In this document: piece after piece, positions 1 to 10,556 of the stretch
How the letters are laid out: every line of letters begins with the position of its first letter
How positions within the stretch are numbered: position 1 is the first letter of the stretch
NCBI GenBank assembly: GCA_963678675.1
Contig: OY783193.1
Location: 34,882,430 to 34,946,429, forward strand
Length of the DNA stretch: 64,000 nt
Origin: Xiphydria camelus
Taxonomy: Eukaryota > Arthropoda > Insecta > Hymenoptera > Xiphydriidae
Direction of reading: 5' to 3'
Notes under the pieces: model-generated
Told to the model about the DNA's origin: nothing
What the model saw: only the letters and a program-made list of their open reading frames with translations
Databases searched by the model: none
Translations under genes and position numbers: made by a program

Positions 1-64
1 AAATTACGGAAAAGGAAAGCGGGGGAAAGATAGAGGTTAGGGCAAGTTTAGGAGGTTAGATCAG

Positions 65-277
65 ATGGTCAAGCGGGGAGTAGGTAAGGTAGGAAGTATT
101 CAGCGAAGAGAAATGATGGTCGATAAGGAGGATCGCGGGCGAGTGAAACCGGGAAGAAAAGAGGAAGCGGGAAAATCAAAAGTAGGACGGCCATCGAACG
201 CGGAGAGGCATCTAATAAAAAGAACGTCCCGACCTGGAGTAAATCCGAAATTATTCAAAGGATTGCTTGGTAAGTAA
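65..277 (+). CDS. Possible partial basic protein exon (low confidence)
   Basis: A 70-codon reading frame rich in K, R, G and E contains KVGRPSNAER, an AT-hook-like GRP motif seen in some transposon and chromatin proteins. The frame runs to LLG just before a good donor, ttg|gtaagt at 271, so it may be the 3' part of an exon. The window edge hides its upstream context, and I recognise no domain. It could equally be a transposon remnant or chance. Confidence 0.15.
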   Translation: MVKRGVGKVGSIQRREMMVDKEDRGRVKPGRKEEAGKSKVGRPSNAERHLIKRTSRPGVNPKLFKGLLGK

Positions 278-456
278 ATCAATTTTAAAGCTTTAATCAC
301 TTACATGCAGTAATATGATTGCGAATTAAAATGATGTATTCTAGAAACGTTGCTGCAGCAGTTCCAGTAGTTGCTACATCAACAACAACCGGAAATAGCT
401 CTAAAAATGTTAGTCAAGTGAAAATCAATTTTGTATATTGCAGATTTTTTTATTTT

Positions 457-640
457 ATGATATTGAATTATATTATTACTATATAACTATAAATATTATG
501 AATATATATTACAAATACTATAAATATTACGTTATTACTATATAATTATAAATAATATGAATATGTATTATAAATACTATAAATATCATATTGCAATTAT
601 ATAACTATACATATTATGTGAATATATATTTATAATATAA
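457..640 (+). repeat. AT-rich minisatellite, period about 60 bp
   Basis: The block attactatataa(c/t)tata...aatac repeats at about 474, 533 and 596, the last copy partial. Copies differ by a few substitutions. Nothing coding lies in it. Confidence 0.6.
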
Positions 641-685
641 TTAACTTTTAAATGATATTCATCATGTTGTAAACTTCTGTATTAA

Positions 686-890
686 AAATGTATGCAGTCG
701 ATAGACTCTGCAAAAAGTATAGAACTACTTCATAGATCTGTTAAATAATGTTTAAAAAATTCGGTAACAAAATTATTTTTATTTGTATCATAAGGAAGAA
801 ATTATCAAGGCACTGCAACAATTTGAAGTAGCAAAATTCTAGTCCTATACTTTCTGTGGAGTTTACATAGATCGCATACATATTTAAGAA
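686..890. mobile_element. Short TIR element (about 200 bp)
   Basis: The left arm atgcagtcgatagactctgc with aaaaagtatagaac is mirrored by ctatactttctgtgg and atagatcgcatacat. This gives imperfect inverted arms of about 40 bp around an AT-rich core. No ORF. The class is unknown. Confidence 0.45.
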
Positions 891-904
891 AACCCTATTT
901 CCAA

Positions 905-1175
905 CCTGAATACCCTGAATTTCAGCTACCTGCTAACCACGCTGAAGACCCTGAATAGCAGGGTCACCAGTGTCAAAATGAGTATAGAAAGTTTGCGTTC
1001 AAAGACACTGACTTGACCCTGCTACTACCGAAAATGGAATTATGTAGGGTCAGCAGTGTCAAAGTCAGTGTCATTTTCACATGGACATGAACACTACTTT
1101 GACACTGAAGACACTGCTAGCGCAAGGGAAACTAGCAGGGTGTTCAGTGTCAAAGTGAATATAGAAATTTCGCCT
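905..1175. repeat. Diverged repeat of GCAGGGT-(N)-CAGTGTCAAA motif
   Basis: Copies start at about 957 (agcagggtcaccagtgtcaa), 1045 (shorter) and 1134 (agcagggtgttcagtgtcaa), spaced about 88 bp. Copies 1 and 3 continue into near-identical gtatagaaagtttgcg / atatagaaatttcgcc. Inverted fragments (gacactg, accctgcta) lie between them, giving a clustered direct and inverted arrangement. Confidence 0.5.
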
Positions 1176-1361
1176 CGGGGAAAGAGAGCTTCCCGGTAGA
1201 ACGCCTCGATCGTCTTTATTTTCGAGCGTTTAGAACACAAGGTCGAACAGGGCTTTGGTTGGCATATATGTATGTACCTGAAGTTCCAAACGTTCGTTTG
1301 AATGAAGAATGTCGACTTGAAGAGATCGTAGCCAGTGTTGAGTTTATTGATTACTCTAGAT

Positions 1362-1645
1362 CTATACTGTCCTGTTAAGCATAAAAGTGGTATCTACATT
1401 TTTAAGTATTTTCAGCTTACGACATGTCGTAATGCATATACAACTTATTGTCAGTAGTAAGTATATCCACTAGTTTGTTAAATTTGAAATCGTCGAATCG
1501 TCGAATCTGCACCATGTATGTCCCATTCCTAGCTTTGAAGTTTTAACAAACTAGTGGGTATACTTACTACCAAGTTGTATACGTCATAAGCTGAAAATAC
1601 TTAAAAATGTAGATACGGCTTTTATGCTTAACAGGTCAGTATATA
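1362..1645. repeat. 284-bp palindrome inside family P
   Basis: The arms (about 120 bp each) start tatactgtcctgttaagcat and are mirrored by atgcttaacaggtcagtata. The middle arm segment actagtttgttaaa pairs with tttaacaaactagt. The loop is about 40 bp. It is a candidate foldback MITE. Confidence 0.65.
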
Positions 1646-1892
1646 CAGAGAAAAAGCATTAGTTGGATCTACTGAAAATTACTCGCTGGCTCGTAAGTAA
1701 TTGTTAATTTATATCAATGAAATGTTTTAATGCACCAATTAGATCGCTTCCTTACAATCACGTGGAATAGTATGTGATTGCAAGGAAGAAATATCAAATT
1801 AATATGAAAAAAATTGATGTAAATTGATAATTACTTGCGACCCCGCAAGCAATTTTTAGCATATAGATCCAATTAATTCTTTTTCTCAGTGC
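1645..1892. mobile_element. Family G palindromic MITE, copy 1
   Basis: The left end cagagaaaaagcattagttg and right end taattctttttctcagtg are inverted. The internal arms aaattactcgctggctcg and cgaccccgcaagcaattt also pair. Three other copies occur at about 38055, 42183 and 44572. Confidence 0.7.
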
Positions 1893-1999
1893 AAATAAAT
1901 TTTTACCAACAGAGCGCGGCTGTTGGAAATAAAGTAATCAATAAACTCAACAGTGGCTATGGTCTCTTAAAGTCGAAATTTTTCGTTGAAATGAAACGA

Positions 2000-2732
2000 A
2001 TGAGACACGCTCCGATGATGCTCTCGGATCATCTTTATTTTCGAGCATTCAGAGCGCAATGTCGAACAGAGCTTCGGCTGGAATATCGAGAACTTTCCGC
2101 AGACTTCGCATATAATAGTCGCGAGCTGGTCGAGTATCTCTCGCGAATTTCCCCGGAATTTCGCGCGCCCCGGATCCGCAGCAACGCGCGCCGCGGCTTC
2201 GCACCTCCGGCCCCGAGCGCGGCGTACATACGCGCGCAGTCGGCTGCACCCGTTTAGGGTAAAGAACGGCGGGCGAGGAGAGACGGGCTCGCGCCGTGAC
2301 TCACCGTGAGCAGAGCCTCGGCGGGCGCTCGCTCTCGCCAGGATGAATCGCGCAAAATCGCGTCTCGCATCGGCCGCGTCGAGCGCGCGTACCACGCGTA
2401 GGACTGGTGTGCAATAGTCGCTCTCTCGTACGTACGGTAGAAAGTCCAAGGGGGACGCGATACGGAGGAAGCGCGCGACGGGAACTCGCGAGAGAGAGAG
2501 GAGGAGAGAGAACCGATATAGACGGACGCGCGAGCTCGATTGAAAGAAAAATCGGTGCGGTTTCTCCTGTCGAGAAAAATGACGTTTTCCGCCGGTCGAT
2601 GAAACCGTTCCAGTTCCTGCAGAATGTGCAGCGAGCGCGCGCGCGCGCGCACACACGTACGCGGTACCCACCACGTTGAGTAAAGAGATCCCGCGTGAAA
2701 ATACAGAACCGGTTCGACTCGATTCCGCGGCC

Positions 2733-2736
<4 letters not shown>
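2000..2736. other. GC/CpG-rich block without a recognisable gene
   Basis: This block is dense in CGCG and GA repeats and opens long frames on both strands by lack of A/T-rich stops. The translations are arginine/serine-rich with no domain, mutually overlapping and without splice structure. No supported gene. Confidence 0.5.
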
Positions 2737-2810
<74 letters not shown>

Positions 2811-2817
2811 CTGCATG

Positions 2818-2875
<58 letters not shown>

Positions 2876-2876
2876 G
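2736..2876 (+). repeat. (CT)n microsatellite
   Basis: Two long pure CT runs are separated by tttctttctgcatg at about 2803-2821. The complementary GA/CT frames give spurious RE- or LS-repeat proteins. Confidence 0.95.
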
Positions 2877-3102
2877 CTCGGCGAAGAGAGTGTAGTGTGC
2901 GTATATAGCAGGCACCTATTATGCCGCTATAGTGTAGGTTCGCGTACGGACGTCTCTCTCGCGATGTGCATGAAGTTCCGAACGTTCATTTGAACGAAAA
3001 ATTTTGACTCTCTCTCTCACAGACCACGGCCATCACTGTTGAATTTATTAATTAGGATAGGCGGAGTCGAATCGGATCGTGGATTCATATTTCTTAAATC
3101 GC

Positions 3103-3362
3103 ACTGAGAAAAATAATCCGGTTAAAATGACAAAATGCATCTAGTCAAATACGTTTAGTTTTTCTAACCGAAATACTGGTCAGTTGAACCGAATATCAAA
3201 TTGTTCTAACCAAATGTTTAGTTATTCCAATGAAACATTTAGTTATTCCAACCAAAAAGTGGTCGGTTTAACGAAACAGATGGAGGATCCATATTTCACC
3301 AAACAGTTTGGTCATCGTCTTTAGAATTTTGAATTAATTGACCAAATTATTTTCTCCGTGCG
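3103..3362. mobile_element. Family B element, copy 1 (CACTGAG termini)
   Basis: The termini are cactgagaaaaataatccgg and accaaattattttctccgtg. The interior has repeated fragments ctagtcaaatacg, ctaaccgaaat and tgaccaaa. Other copies lie at 20038 and 42590. It interrupts a palindrome at aaatCG|...|CGtgatg, consistent with a 2-bp duplication. Confidence 0.7.
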
Positions 3363-3450
3363 TGATGAAAATGAGCATTTCGATCATCTGTATTACTCTT
3401 CGTTGGAGAGGAATGAAGTGATACGAACGATCGAAATGCTCGTTTTCATC
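3363..3450. repeat. Palindrome gatgaaaatgagcatttcga / tcgaaatgctcgttttcatc
   Basis: Arms of about 35 bp surround a 20-bp loop. Further outward, ttcatatttcttaaatcg (3085) pairs with cgatctaagaaatatgga (3452) once the B insertion is removed. Confidence 0.6.
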
Positions 3451-3793
3451 GCGATCTAAGAAATATGGATCTGTGCTTCGATTCGCCCTGTGATCCGATT
3501 AGCCTCGGTCTACCCTACTTTATTTCCGATAATCGCCAAGTTCGCTAAACTGTCTCTGTAGGTCAAGTGGTCAATAAACTCAACACTGGCCATGATCTCC
3601 TAAAGTAGAATTTTTTTGTTCAAACGAACGTTTGGGACTAAAGGTATCTATATCTCTCGCGCCTCTTCGGTTTTTTCGCACGACGTACCATATTATCTGG
3701 TGGAACGGTACTCGGATACCTACTATACGCGACCCCTATTACCGTCGCGTCGGATTTCCTCCCTCGCGATCGCGCGTTTTATTAGCTAGACGA

Positions 3794-4500
3794 CCCAGAT
3801 AGACTTATAGGCGTGACTCTTTGATTGTCACGACGTTCATGCAAACTACAATAATTAACTGTTTTAAAGTTCCGCCGCGCGAGTTTAAAAAAATAATTGT
3901 TCTCCGAAAAATCGTTAAATTTACATTATAATATGATTCAAATTAATCGTTGCATTTATCGTAGCAATATCCCAGATAGACAAATGTACGTAAATTGTAG
4001 AACAACTTTAGGTACTCTTGGCTCGTCTTATGCAACAAGGTTGTGCGCTTTATGAGTCATCATCAAGCAAACATTTTTATGGGATGAAATGATTTCAAAA
4101 TAAAAATAAAATACTAAATGTGTATTACTCGATATAAACGCAATTTTTCGTAAATCCGTACATTGCTACAATAAATACAGCGATTAACTTGAATCACACT
4201 TCAATGTAAATTTAACAATTATTTATTTAAAAATAACTATTTTTTTCCAAATTAATGCGGTAAAACAAACGTAAATTTTAGAACGATCAATTATTGTAGT
4301 TCGTATATATGACGTGACGATCATACAAGTCTGTTTGAGATATTTATAAAACATTGTGCATATATTGATTAAATGTTTAGTATTTTATTTGTGGGTATTA
4401 TGATGACTCATAAAGCGCACAATCTTGATGTATCAGATGAGCTAATACTATCTGAAGTTCCTGTACGATTTACATCTTAACACATTTGTCTCTCTGAGCC
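3794..4500. mobile_element. Family A, self-nested composite copy
   Basis: The forward copy begins cccagatagacttatagg at 3794 and breaks at 3967. A complete reverse copy runs from about 3968 (cccagatagacaaatgtacg) to about 4345 (catacaagtctgtttgaga). The forward copy then resumes to 4500 (agcgcacaatcttgatgtat and the right end). ATAT flanks the inner copy on both sides. Simple copies at 11162 and 16412 give the uninterrupted structure. Confidence 0.65.
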
Positions 4501-5860
4501 GTGAACTTTATCGGACTTTTTCACTCTCGCGGAGGGCTGGGAGGTTGCGCATCGACGGTAGTAAAGAGAGCGCGTCGAGCGACTGGGCGGCTCCGACGAG
4601 GAGAGGCTGATCGACGCGGTTTTCGCGCAAAGGGAGCAACGCTCACACGGGCTTGGCATTTCGCTGGTCGAATCGCGCGACGACTCTAAACGTGCGTAAA
4701 TCTTGAAATTTCATCGCCGAGGCGATATATTTATGGTGTGGAAATTTCAAAGTAAGACACGCGGGAAAGAAAATGAAAGGGAGTTAAGTGTTTCGTAAGA
4801 ATTAAAACGATATCGTCCGATCGCGAGAATTCGGTCTTTGCAGAAAAAACTATTCATACCTTTAAATTAAACACGTACCTAATCTGTATAAATATTCGAT
4901 ATCACACGAAAAAGAAAATCCCCGAAAAAATGATTATTCCTAAAGTAACACTGGGCAAAATGTTGCTTGATCGAAATAAACGTGCACTTTGAATAGTCCT
5001 AAGTGCACATCGACAAACAATATTCAATTAAATGAATAATATTTGTATGCGTTCAATCGATATTTCCTTTAATCAAATAAATAATTTCTTAAGACTATTT
5101 AAAAACACATTTACTTCGATCAGACATATTTTTGTCTCGGCGTATGAATGTGTTTCTTTCTAAAATATCGTCCGACGTCACCGAAACGCCAGAGAGACGC
5201 ACTTTATGCCAATCAACGAGCGCGAGAGAAATAGTCTGACACGACACGATGACGCGGCTGCATTTCAAAATGTCGTTCTCCAGCTTCAACGAGCCCGATA
5301 ATGAAAACTAAAATACCGGGTCAATAATTTCGTCGAAATTTTGCAAATGCGCGATTAAAAAATGAGCGAGAAAACCAAATTCTCCGAAAACTCCTTCGAA
5401 GCCTCCGCGCGAGACACCGACAAACATATTTATCCGCGGAGAGCTATCGGAGCGCGCGCGCGGCACACTCGACGCGTAGACGCGAGCTCGTCCCCCGTCG
5501 CGCGCTTCCCTCGAATTCCCAATAAGAAACATTTCCGACAGCCGTGTGCGCGCGCCTCCGTTGCGCACCCACGACGCAATTGCCGGCCGGAGGCGACCGC
5601 GAGCGCGCGTAGATACACCGGGGGCCATTAGGGAGATTGAATATTACCCTACATATTATATTCAGCCGGTGCAATCAATACCCGAGGAAAAAACGCGCAA
5701 TCTTCTGCCATAAGCCGCGCGAACAGCCGGTATCCAAGGCCTCTCGCGCGCGGCGGCGGCGGAAAATTGAGACGTTTTCGACTCCTCCGCGTAGCGCGTA
5801 TACAGTTCGGTTCGTTACGCGTTCGCTACAGCTCCACTAGCACGCGCATTTTTTCCCGCG
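4501..5860. other. Mixed GC-rich and AT-rich DNA, no gene seen
   Basis: 4500-4690 and 5380-5860 are CpG-rich. 4700-5300 is AT-rich unique-looking sequence. Short frames on both strands lack domains or consistent splice sites. Confidence 0.4.
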
Positions 5861-5863
5861 CCG

Positions 5864-6550
5864 CACAGTGGTCGATTGTTGGATTTATGATAGTGAAAAA
5901 TATGTTATGCCATTTGGTTTCGAGATTGACGCTTTTTTTAGTGACATCTCAGTATCTGAGGTGAATGATATGTTATATAGGTACGAAAGAAAACAACAAT
6001 TATTACGTTTTCAAATATTTATTTGTTTTCAACTTCGTCATCTTTATCAATACCAATAGATGGGTCCAGTAGTTGAATTACGTCCGGCATTAATGGACCA
6101 CTTGACTTTGCTGGCGTGCTTATGTAACTGTTTATGACAGGATCTGACGTAATCAGCAACGTATGAACTAAATCTTCCATAGTATATCTTCCGTGGGATA
6201 CCATAGGTAGGTTCTGAAAGAAATAATTAGTTTGTATGCAACTTTATGCAGAATTTTTCTTTTAGAACTTATATATAGGTATGAGTGTATAAACTGCGTA
6301 AATATGTTTGATTTATATCCGCCAAATACCGCTGGACCAAGGAAAGTTTAGGTGAATTTAATTTCGTATTAATACGTGTATACGATTCCATTTCCTTTGG
6401 CGCAGGTATAACATTTATTTTTCAATGAAAACTGGCCTGAATCTGATTAGTGGGAACCTTTTGGTATCTAACAGTGCCATGAGAATGTTTATTACTTGTC
6501 AATATTGTTTTTTGATTTTTGACCACCATAAATACGAAAATCGACCACTG
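5864..6550. mobile_element. hAT-like TIR element with 7-bp target duplication
   Basis: The left end cacagtggtcgattgttgga with atttatgatagt mirrors accaccataaatacgaaaat and cgaccactg. The 7-bp sequence CGCGCCG flanks both sides (5857-5863 and 6551-6557). Length and terminus (CAGTGGTC) fit hAT-type elements, which normally make 8-bp duplications. A minus-strand terminal exon lies inside. Confidence 0.6.
6019..6215 (-). pseudogene. Terminal exon fragment of a transposon-encoded protein
   Basis: On the minus strand an acceptor tttctttcag (6216-6225) precedes a frame reading NLPMVSHGRYTMEDLVHTLL and on to SIGIDKDDEVENK and TAA. The poly(A) signal AATAAA overlaps the stop codon (AAATAAAT). The product is acidic at its end and I recognise no domain. 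It sits inside the 5864-6550 TIR element, so it is probably a transposase C-terminal remnant. Confidence 0.35.
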
Positions 6551-6900
6551 CGCGCCGTGGAGGTTGCGGTGGACGCCACCGTCCGTCCCGGATTCCCCGC
6601 GGGCCTCCCGACCGCAGGGCGCGCATGTCTTATCAGTCACCGGCACCGCGCGCCGCGCTCCGTATCTCTGCGGCTAGAGGCTCTCTCGCGCGATAACCCC
6701 GCGCGGGTCTCGCTATTACCACGCGCTTCTTCTCTCGCGTATCGGCGCGTCGTCGGCGCGCGCGGAGCGGAGAGAGCGCGATCGATCGATCGCGTCGGGC
6801 GCACGCTTCCCGGAGATCCATCTTCCGCGAACGCCTATGTCATTCCATGCCGATTTAGCGGACTCGCGCGCGACTAGGCGCGCCGCTTATAACGTCACGG
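6551..6900. other. CpG-rich block, no gene seen
   Basis: A GC-rich stretch with gatcgatcgatcg and CGCG runs. Frames on both strands are arginine-rich shadows. Confidence 0.4.
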
Positions 6901-7091
6901 ACTCAGTTTTTGATCGGCTGAGGTTTTCGCGGCATTCTACGTACTATATATGAGTGGGATAAATTAATAAATGAAAAACTGTTTATTTTGCAATTGACAA
7001 GCTGATCGTTTGAGTTGTACTTGGCAGAAATCGATATACGAAAGTCTCGCAAATTAAGTAATTAATTACGTGTTTGTGAAGACATTAGAGG

Positions 7092-7560
7092 GAGTAGTGT
7101 TTTCGATCATGCGCGAATCGTGTTTTCGATCAGGAACTCTAATACGTAGGTACAAAATGAAACAGAATTATTGAAATGGATATTTTGTGACTTATTTATT
7201 GAAGTTATCAATTGACACTAATATTCAAATAATATATGTATCGTATAATTTATGCGAGTAACAAACAATAATTATGTAAAAAATTCAAAACATTAACTTG
7301 TAACGGTTGCCTCTTTTTAAACTTTCTTGCAACTTTTCCTCTTAATTCTCTCTTCCTTTTCTTCTCATCTTTCTCTTTTTTAATTCCAAGTTTTTCTAGC
7401 CTAGCATTCTTCCTGAGCTGCTCTTCTTCTACTTTCCGTTTCTTTTCAAGAACTTGTCGGTGATACGCTCTCCACTAAAATAATTTCACTCTCTTGTGAA
7501 TACGGGAAAGTATTTTTAATCTGAAATATTTGCGATTAGAAACGTGATCGAAAACTATAA
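7092..7560. mobile_element. Small TIR element with GTTTTCGATCA subterminal repeats
   Basis: The left end tagtgttttcgatcatgcg mirrors the right end cgtgatcgaaaactata. The motif gttttcgatca recurs at 7098 and 7131 and, inverted, at 7543, as transposase-binding sites often do. It carries a minus-strand exon. Target duplication was not resolved. Confidence 0.5.
7250..7476 (-). pseudogene. Lysine/glutamate-rich coiled-coil exon in a TIR element
   Basis: On the minus strand, after the acceptor attattttag, the frame reads WRAYHRQVLEKKRKVEEEQL, then RKNARLEKLGIKKEKDEKKR, to a TAA at 7250-7252. Such highly charged tails end MADF/trihelix-type transposon-associated proteins, but there is no diagnostic motif. 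The upstream exon is not present, so the gene is probably a remnant. Confidence 0.35.
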
Positions 7561-7765
7561 CGGCGAAGTATGAAAACTGGGAACAGCCATAGATGATTGC
7601 ATTATTTTACTAAAAATAAGAAAGTAGCTTGCGTTTTATAAATTATCATTACTGATTGAAATATTGCACAATGAAAATGCGTAACAATTAGCTCATATAA
7701 GCTCCAGAACACGAAGGAGACGGAGCTGTTTTTAATAGCGTCACTCTTCTGACAGATTGCGGTAA

Positions 7766-8034
7766 AACTATATGAAGGGTCCAGTGGAAAAACGATGAGA
7801 GGGTCCATATTTCTAAAAGTTGAGAAACACGACATTTAAAGTTTCACAACGCACGGGAGTCCACTGTGCCGCCTATTTTCAACCACAATTTTTAGTGGAA
7901 TCTCAGTGTTCGTCCCCTGTAAGGTTTGATATGTTGACACTTCATGTTACGAGCTAACAGATGTCGCTAAAATATCGATTTCGAAAAAAATGGACCCTCA
8001 TCGTTTTTCCACTGGACCCTTCATATAGCAGACG
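7766..8034. mobile_element. Inverted-repeat element, about 45-bp TIRs
   Basis: ctatatgaagggtccagtgg and aaaaacgatgagagggtcca (7766-7812) are mirrored by tggaccctcatcgttttt and ccactggacccttcatatag (7992-8032). The 180-bp core contains no ORF of note. Confidence 0.6.
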
Positions 8035-8213
8035 CGTGTCATCTAGCCGAAACGCTTTACTACCTACCGCAGCATTTATTTTTATTGAAATAAGTTTCTC
8101 TAAAATTTTCTTAATATGGATAACAGATTTGGGAATAGTTGTTTGATTTAATCTTTTCGTCTTTGTACGAAATATCTTTCCTCTAAATTTAATATAAAGG
8201 TTCAAATGGAAAA

Positions 8214-9240
8214 GTGATCGAAAGCTGGGTCCGTGACGGTACCCTACCCGACTATACGCGCGGTGCGACCAACCACGCGTACACACATACATATATAACG
8301 CGTACGTCCGCTCGCGAGCTACGCCAAGGCCACGGTGTCAGGGTGGTTTCAAATCGATATCGACGGCGAGTCCGCGGGTTTCGGCGCGCGCGAGAGAGAG
8401 AGAGAGAGAGAAAGACTCGCAGACCGCGCCGAAGAGAGCGACGACCCAATCTCTCAGCCGTCGTTGTGATGCCGCGAGGAGAGAGACAACGGCTCCGCGC
8501 GTATAGAGTAGCGAGAGTCGGGGAGCCCGCGCGCACGAGAGAGGGCCGAGCGAATCGCACGCGCGTCACTGACCTGCCTCACTACTCGCGTAGCGCCGCC
8601 AGTGCCTCCGCGCGCGCACCACCTCTCAGAGCCCGCGCGGACTTATCTATAGACCAGACCTTTTCCCTCGACGACGGCGCGCAGCGGGATGACGGCGGGG
8701 TGCAAATGTCACGCCCGCCGTTAACCCAGCGCGGCCGAGAGACGATCGCTCGCGATTTCTGGGTGTTTCGACGGTGCGGGCGGTGTGTGCGCGCGCGGCA
8801 GGAAAAAGAGGCAGGCTCCCTCTTGCGTGCCCCTGACCTCGCGTTGGACGTCGACGACGACGCGCGGTCCAGTCCGCCGGTCGGGAGAGCGTGAGCATAC
8901 ATATAGAGGAGGCGGAGAAAGATCGGAGGGAATGCAAATCCTCTGTTTAACCCTGGCTTCGGTTATACGGCTTTGGTAAACGTCGGGGTTATGCACTCCG
9001 CCCGGACTGCGTCCTTGAGAGAGAGAGAGAGAGAGAGAGGGAGAGGTAGAGAAGAAGACCTTTGGACGCGAAGACGCGTTGCCGGTTAAAATTCCCCGGA
9101 AAATCGCGCGGACGGAGAGAAACTAGAGGCTGTCGAGTTTTTTTGGAGGTCGTTCAGCGATGGCTATACGCGCGCGCGCGCGTGTGTGTATGCGTCCAAG
9201 TGTCTGTAGACGCAATACTCACTCGGATAGACTCGTGCGA
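8214..9240. other. CpG-rich block with GA microsatellites
   Basis: (GA)n runs at about 8391-8412 and 9017-9038 and CGCG-rich sequence open long frames on both strands. Their translations are arginine-rich with no domain and overlap each other. A G/T-rich run (cgcgcgcgtgtgtgt) lies at 9171-9190. Confidence 0.5.
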
Positions 9241-9295
9241 TCGTCGTGACGTTCATACGAACTGCGATAATTGATCGTTCTAGAGTTTATGTTTA

Positions 9296-9440
9296 TAGGG
9301 TGTCTAGCGGTCAGGGAAATCCGGAAACTTGGAATTGTCAGGGAATTTGATATTTTTGGAAAAATTCAGGAAATTGTCAGGGGATCTTGCAATTTTTCGG
9401 GATTTTATCCTCGAAGTCCTTGGAATGGTTTTTATGGAAA
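9296..9440 (+). mobile_element. GTCAGGGAAA repeat (family H) fragment
   Basis: The fragment starts agggtgtctagcggtcaggg and repeats cagggaatttgat, caggaaattgtcagggg. Related pieces are at about 9730, 10110, 31853-32213, 40628, 44810, 48222 and 48640, so this is a common interspersed repeat. Confidence 0.55.
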
Positions 9441-9644
9441 TCGGGTAATTGAAAATTGAAATTCGGCTACACTGCTACAATATAATTCCAAACGTTCGAA
9501 AAGTGTATGTTCTTACTGGGCCCTGGTCAGCTATATGCAAAATTGCTCCAATCAACTCTACTTCTACTCAGGGTGCACAATATATAAGTATATCTGGTCG
9601 ACCTATAGGACGAGACGTTGAGAGTGTAACGTACGTTCCTAAAT

Positions 9645-10252
9645 TCGTCTTGTTTTAGAATCAATCACTGAGTTTAGAATCCGAACTCAATGACTGCTTC
9701 AGTAACATAAAAGAATAACTTTAAATTAGTCAGGGAAAATACATATATCGGGTTTGAAATTCTTGGAAATGTCAGGGAATTTCAAATTTTTATTCTGCTA
9801 TAGACACTGATTTATTTCGTCGCATGAGATTGAAAAAATAACTATAAAATTGCTAAATTTAATATCGATACCTTACTTTGAAAACCTCGTAAGTGCAATT
9901 TTTGACAAAAATGCCATTTATAGCTTACTGCGTTAAAGTTTAAAATCTGAACACAGTAAGCTATGAATGGTATTTTTGTCAAAAATTGCACTTACGAGGT
10001 TTTCAAAGTAAGGTATCGATATTAAATTTAACAATTTAATAGTTATTTTTTCAATCTCATGCGGCGAAATAAATCAGTGTCTAGCAGAGAGAGAGAGAAT
10101 CAAAATTTGAAATTCCCTGACTTTTCCAGGAGTTTCAGGCCCGATATAAATATGTATGTTCCCTGACTAAGTTAAACTTATTCTTTTATGTTACTGAAGC
10201 AATCATTCAGTTCGGATTCTAAACTCAGTGATTGATTCTAAAACAAGACGAA
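9645..10252. repeat. 608-bp near-perfect inverted repeat
   Basis: cgtcttgttttagaatcaat at the left end is mirrored by attgattctaaaacaagacg at the right. The inner arms cttactttgaaaacctcgta and tacgaggttttcaaagtaag pair closely, as do tagcttactg and cagtaagcta. The centre is near 9943. About 80 bp of the arm recurs as a direct copy immediately after it (10252-10331). Confidence 0.75.
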
Positions 10253-10482
10253 AATCTGAACACAGTAAGCTATAAATGGCATTTTTGTCAAAAATTGCAC
10301 TTACGAGGTTTTCAAAGTAAGGTATCGATATGCATTATAATGTGATTCAAAATAATGGTTGTATTTATTCTGCAACGACCCAGATAGATAGATGTACGTA
10401 CATAAATTGTACAGTAACTCGAGGTAGTTTAACATAGCTCATCTGATGTATCAAGGTTATGACCTTTATGAGTCATCATTAA

Positions 10483-10556
10483 CCCTAGAATGCTAAGGCA
10501 CGTCGATTTTACGTACTGGTTACAAGTAGTAACAGCATGCCGTTAGTGTTCTAGGG
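10483..10556. mobile_element. 74-bp TTAA-flanked mini palindrome
   Basis: The element ccctagaatgc...ttctaggg is flanked by TTAA at 10479-10482 and 10557-10560 and interrupts an A element. Family A copies elsewhere read through this point, so the insertion and its 4-bp duplication are visible. TTAA duplication is typical of piggyBac-type transposition. Confidence 0.6.

Larger units (their letters stand above)
1206..2090. mobile_element. Family P copy 1, bounded by a direct repeat of about 62 bp, with nested inserts
   Basis: A direct repeat of about 62 bp (cgatcgtctttattttcgag, then agcg..caaggtcgaaca) occurs at 1206-1268 and 2025-2085. Inside are inverted arms gagtttattgattac (1340-1360) and gtaatcaataaactc (1935-1950). 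The arms enclose a palindrome (1362-1645) and a G element (1645-1892). A second P copy lies at 2970-3645. Confidence 0.55.
2970..3645. mobile_element. Family P copy 2 with doubly nested inserts
   Basis: The left arm gaagttccgaacgttcattt (2971-2990, continuing to gaatttattaa at 3050) mirrors gtcaataaactcaacactgg (3568) through aaacgaacgtttgggac (3618-3640). Inside lies a second palindrome (about 3066-3490), and inside that a B element (3103-3362). Confidence 0.6.

Noticed and set aside
2301..2993. Long frames with RE-, ER- or LS-dipeptide repeats
   Set aside because: They translate the (CT)n/(GA)n microsatellite and surrounding CpG-rich DNA on both strands. No domain, start context or splicing.
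8214..8902. 226-codon + strand frame and overlapping minus frames
   Set aside because: Arginine-rich translation of a CpG/GA-rich block. Frames overlap on both strands and none resembles a known protein.
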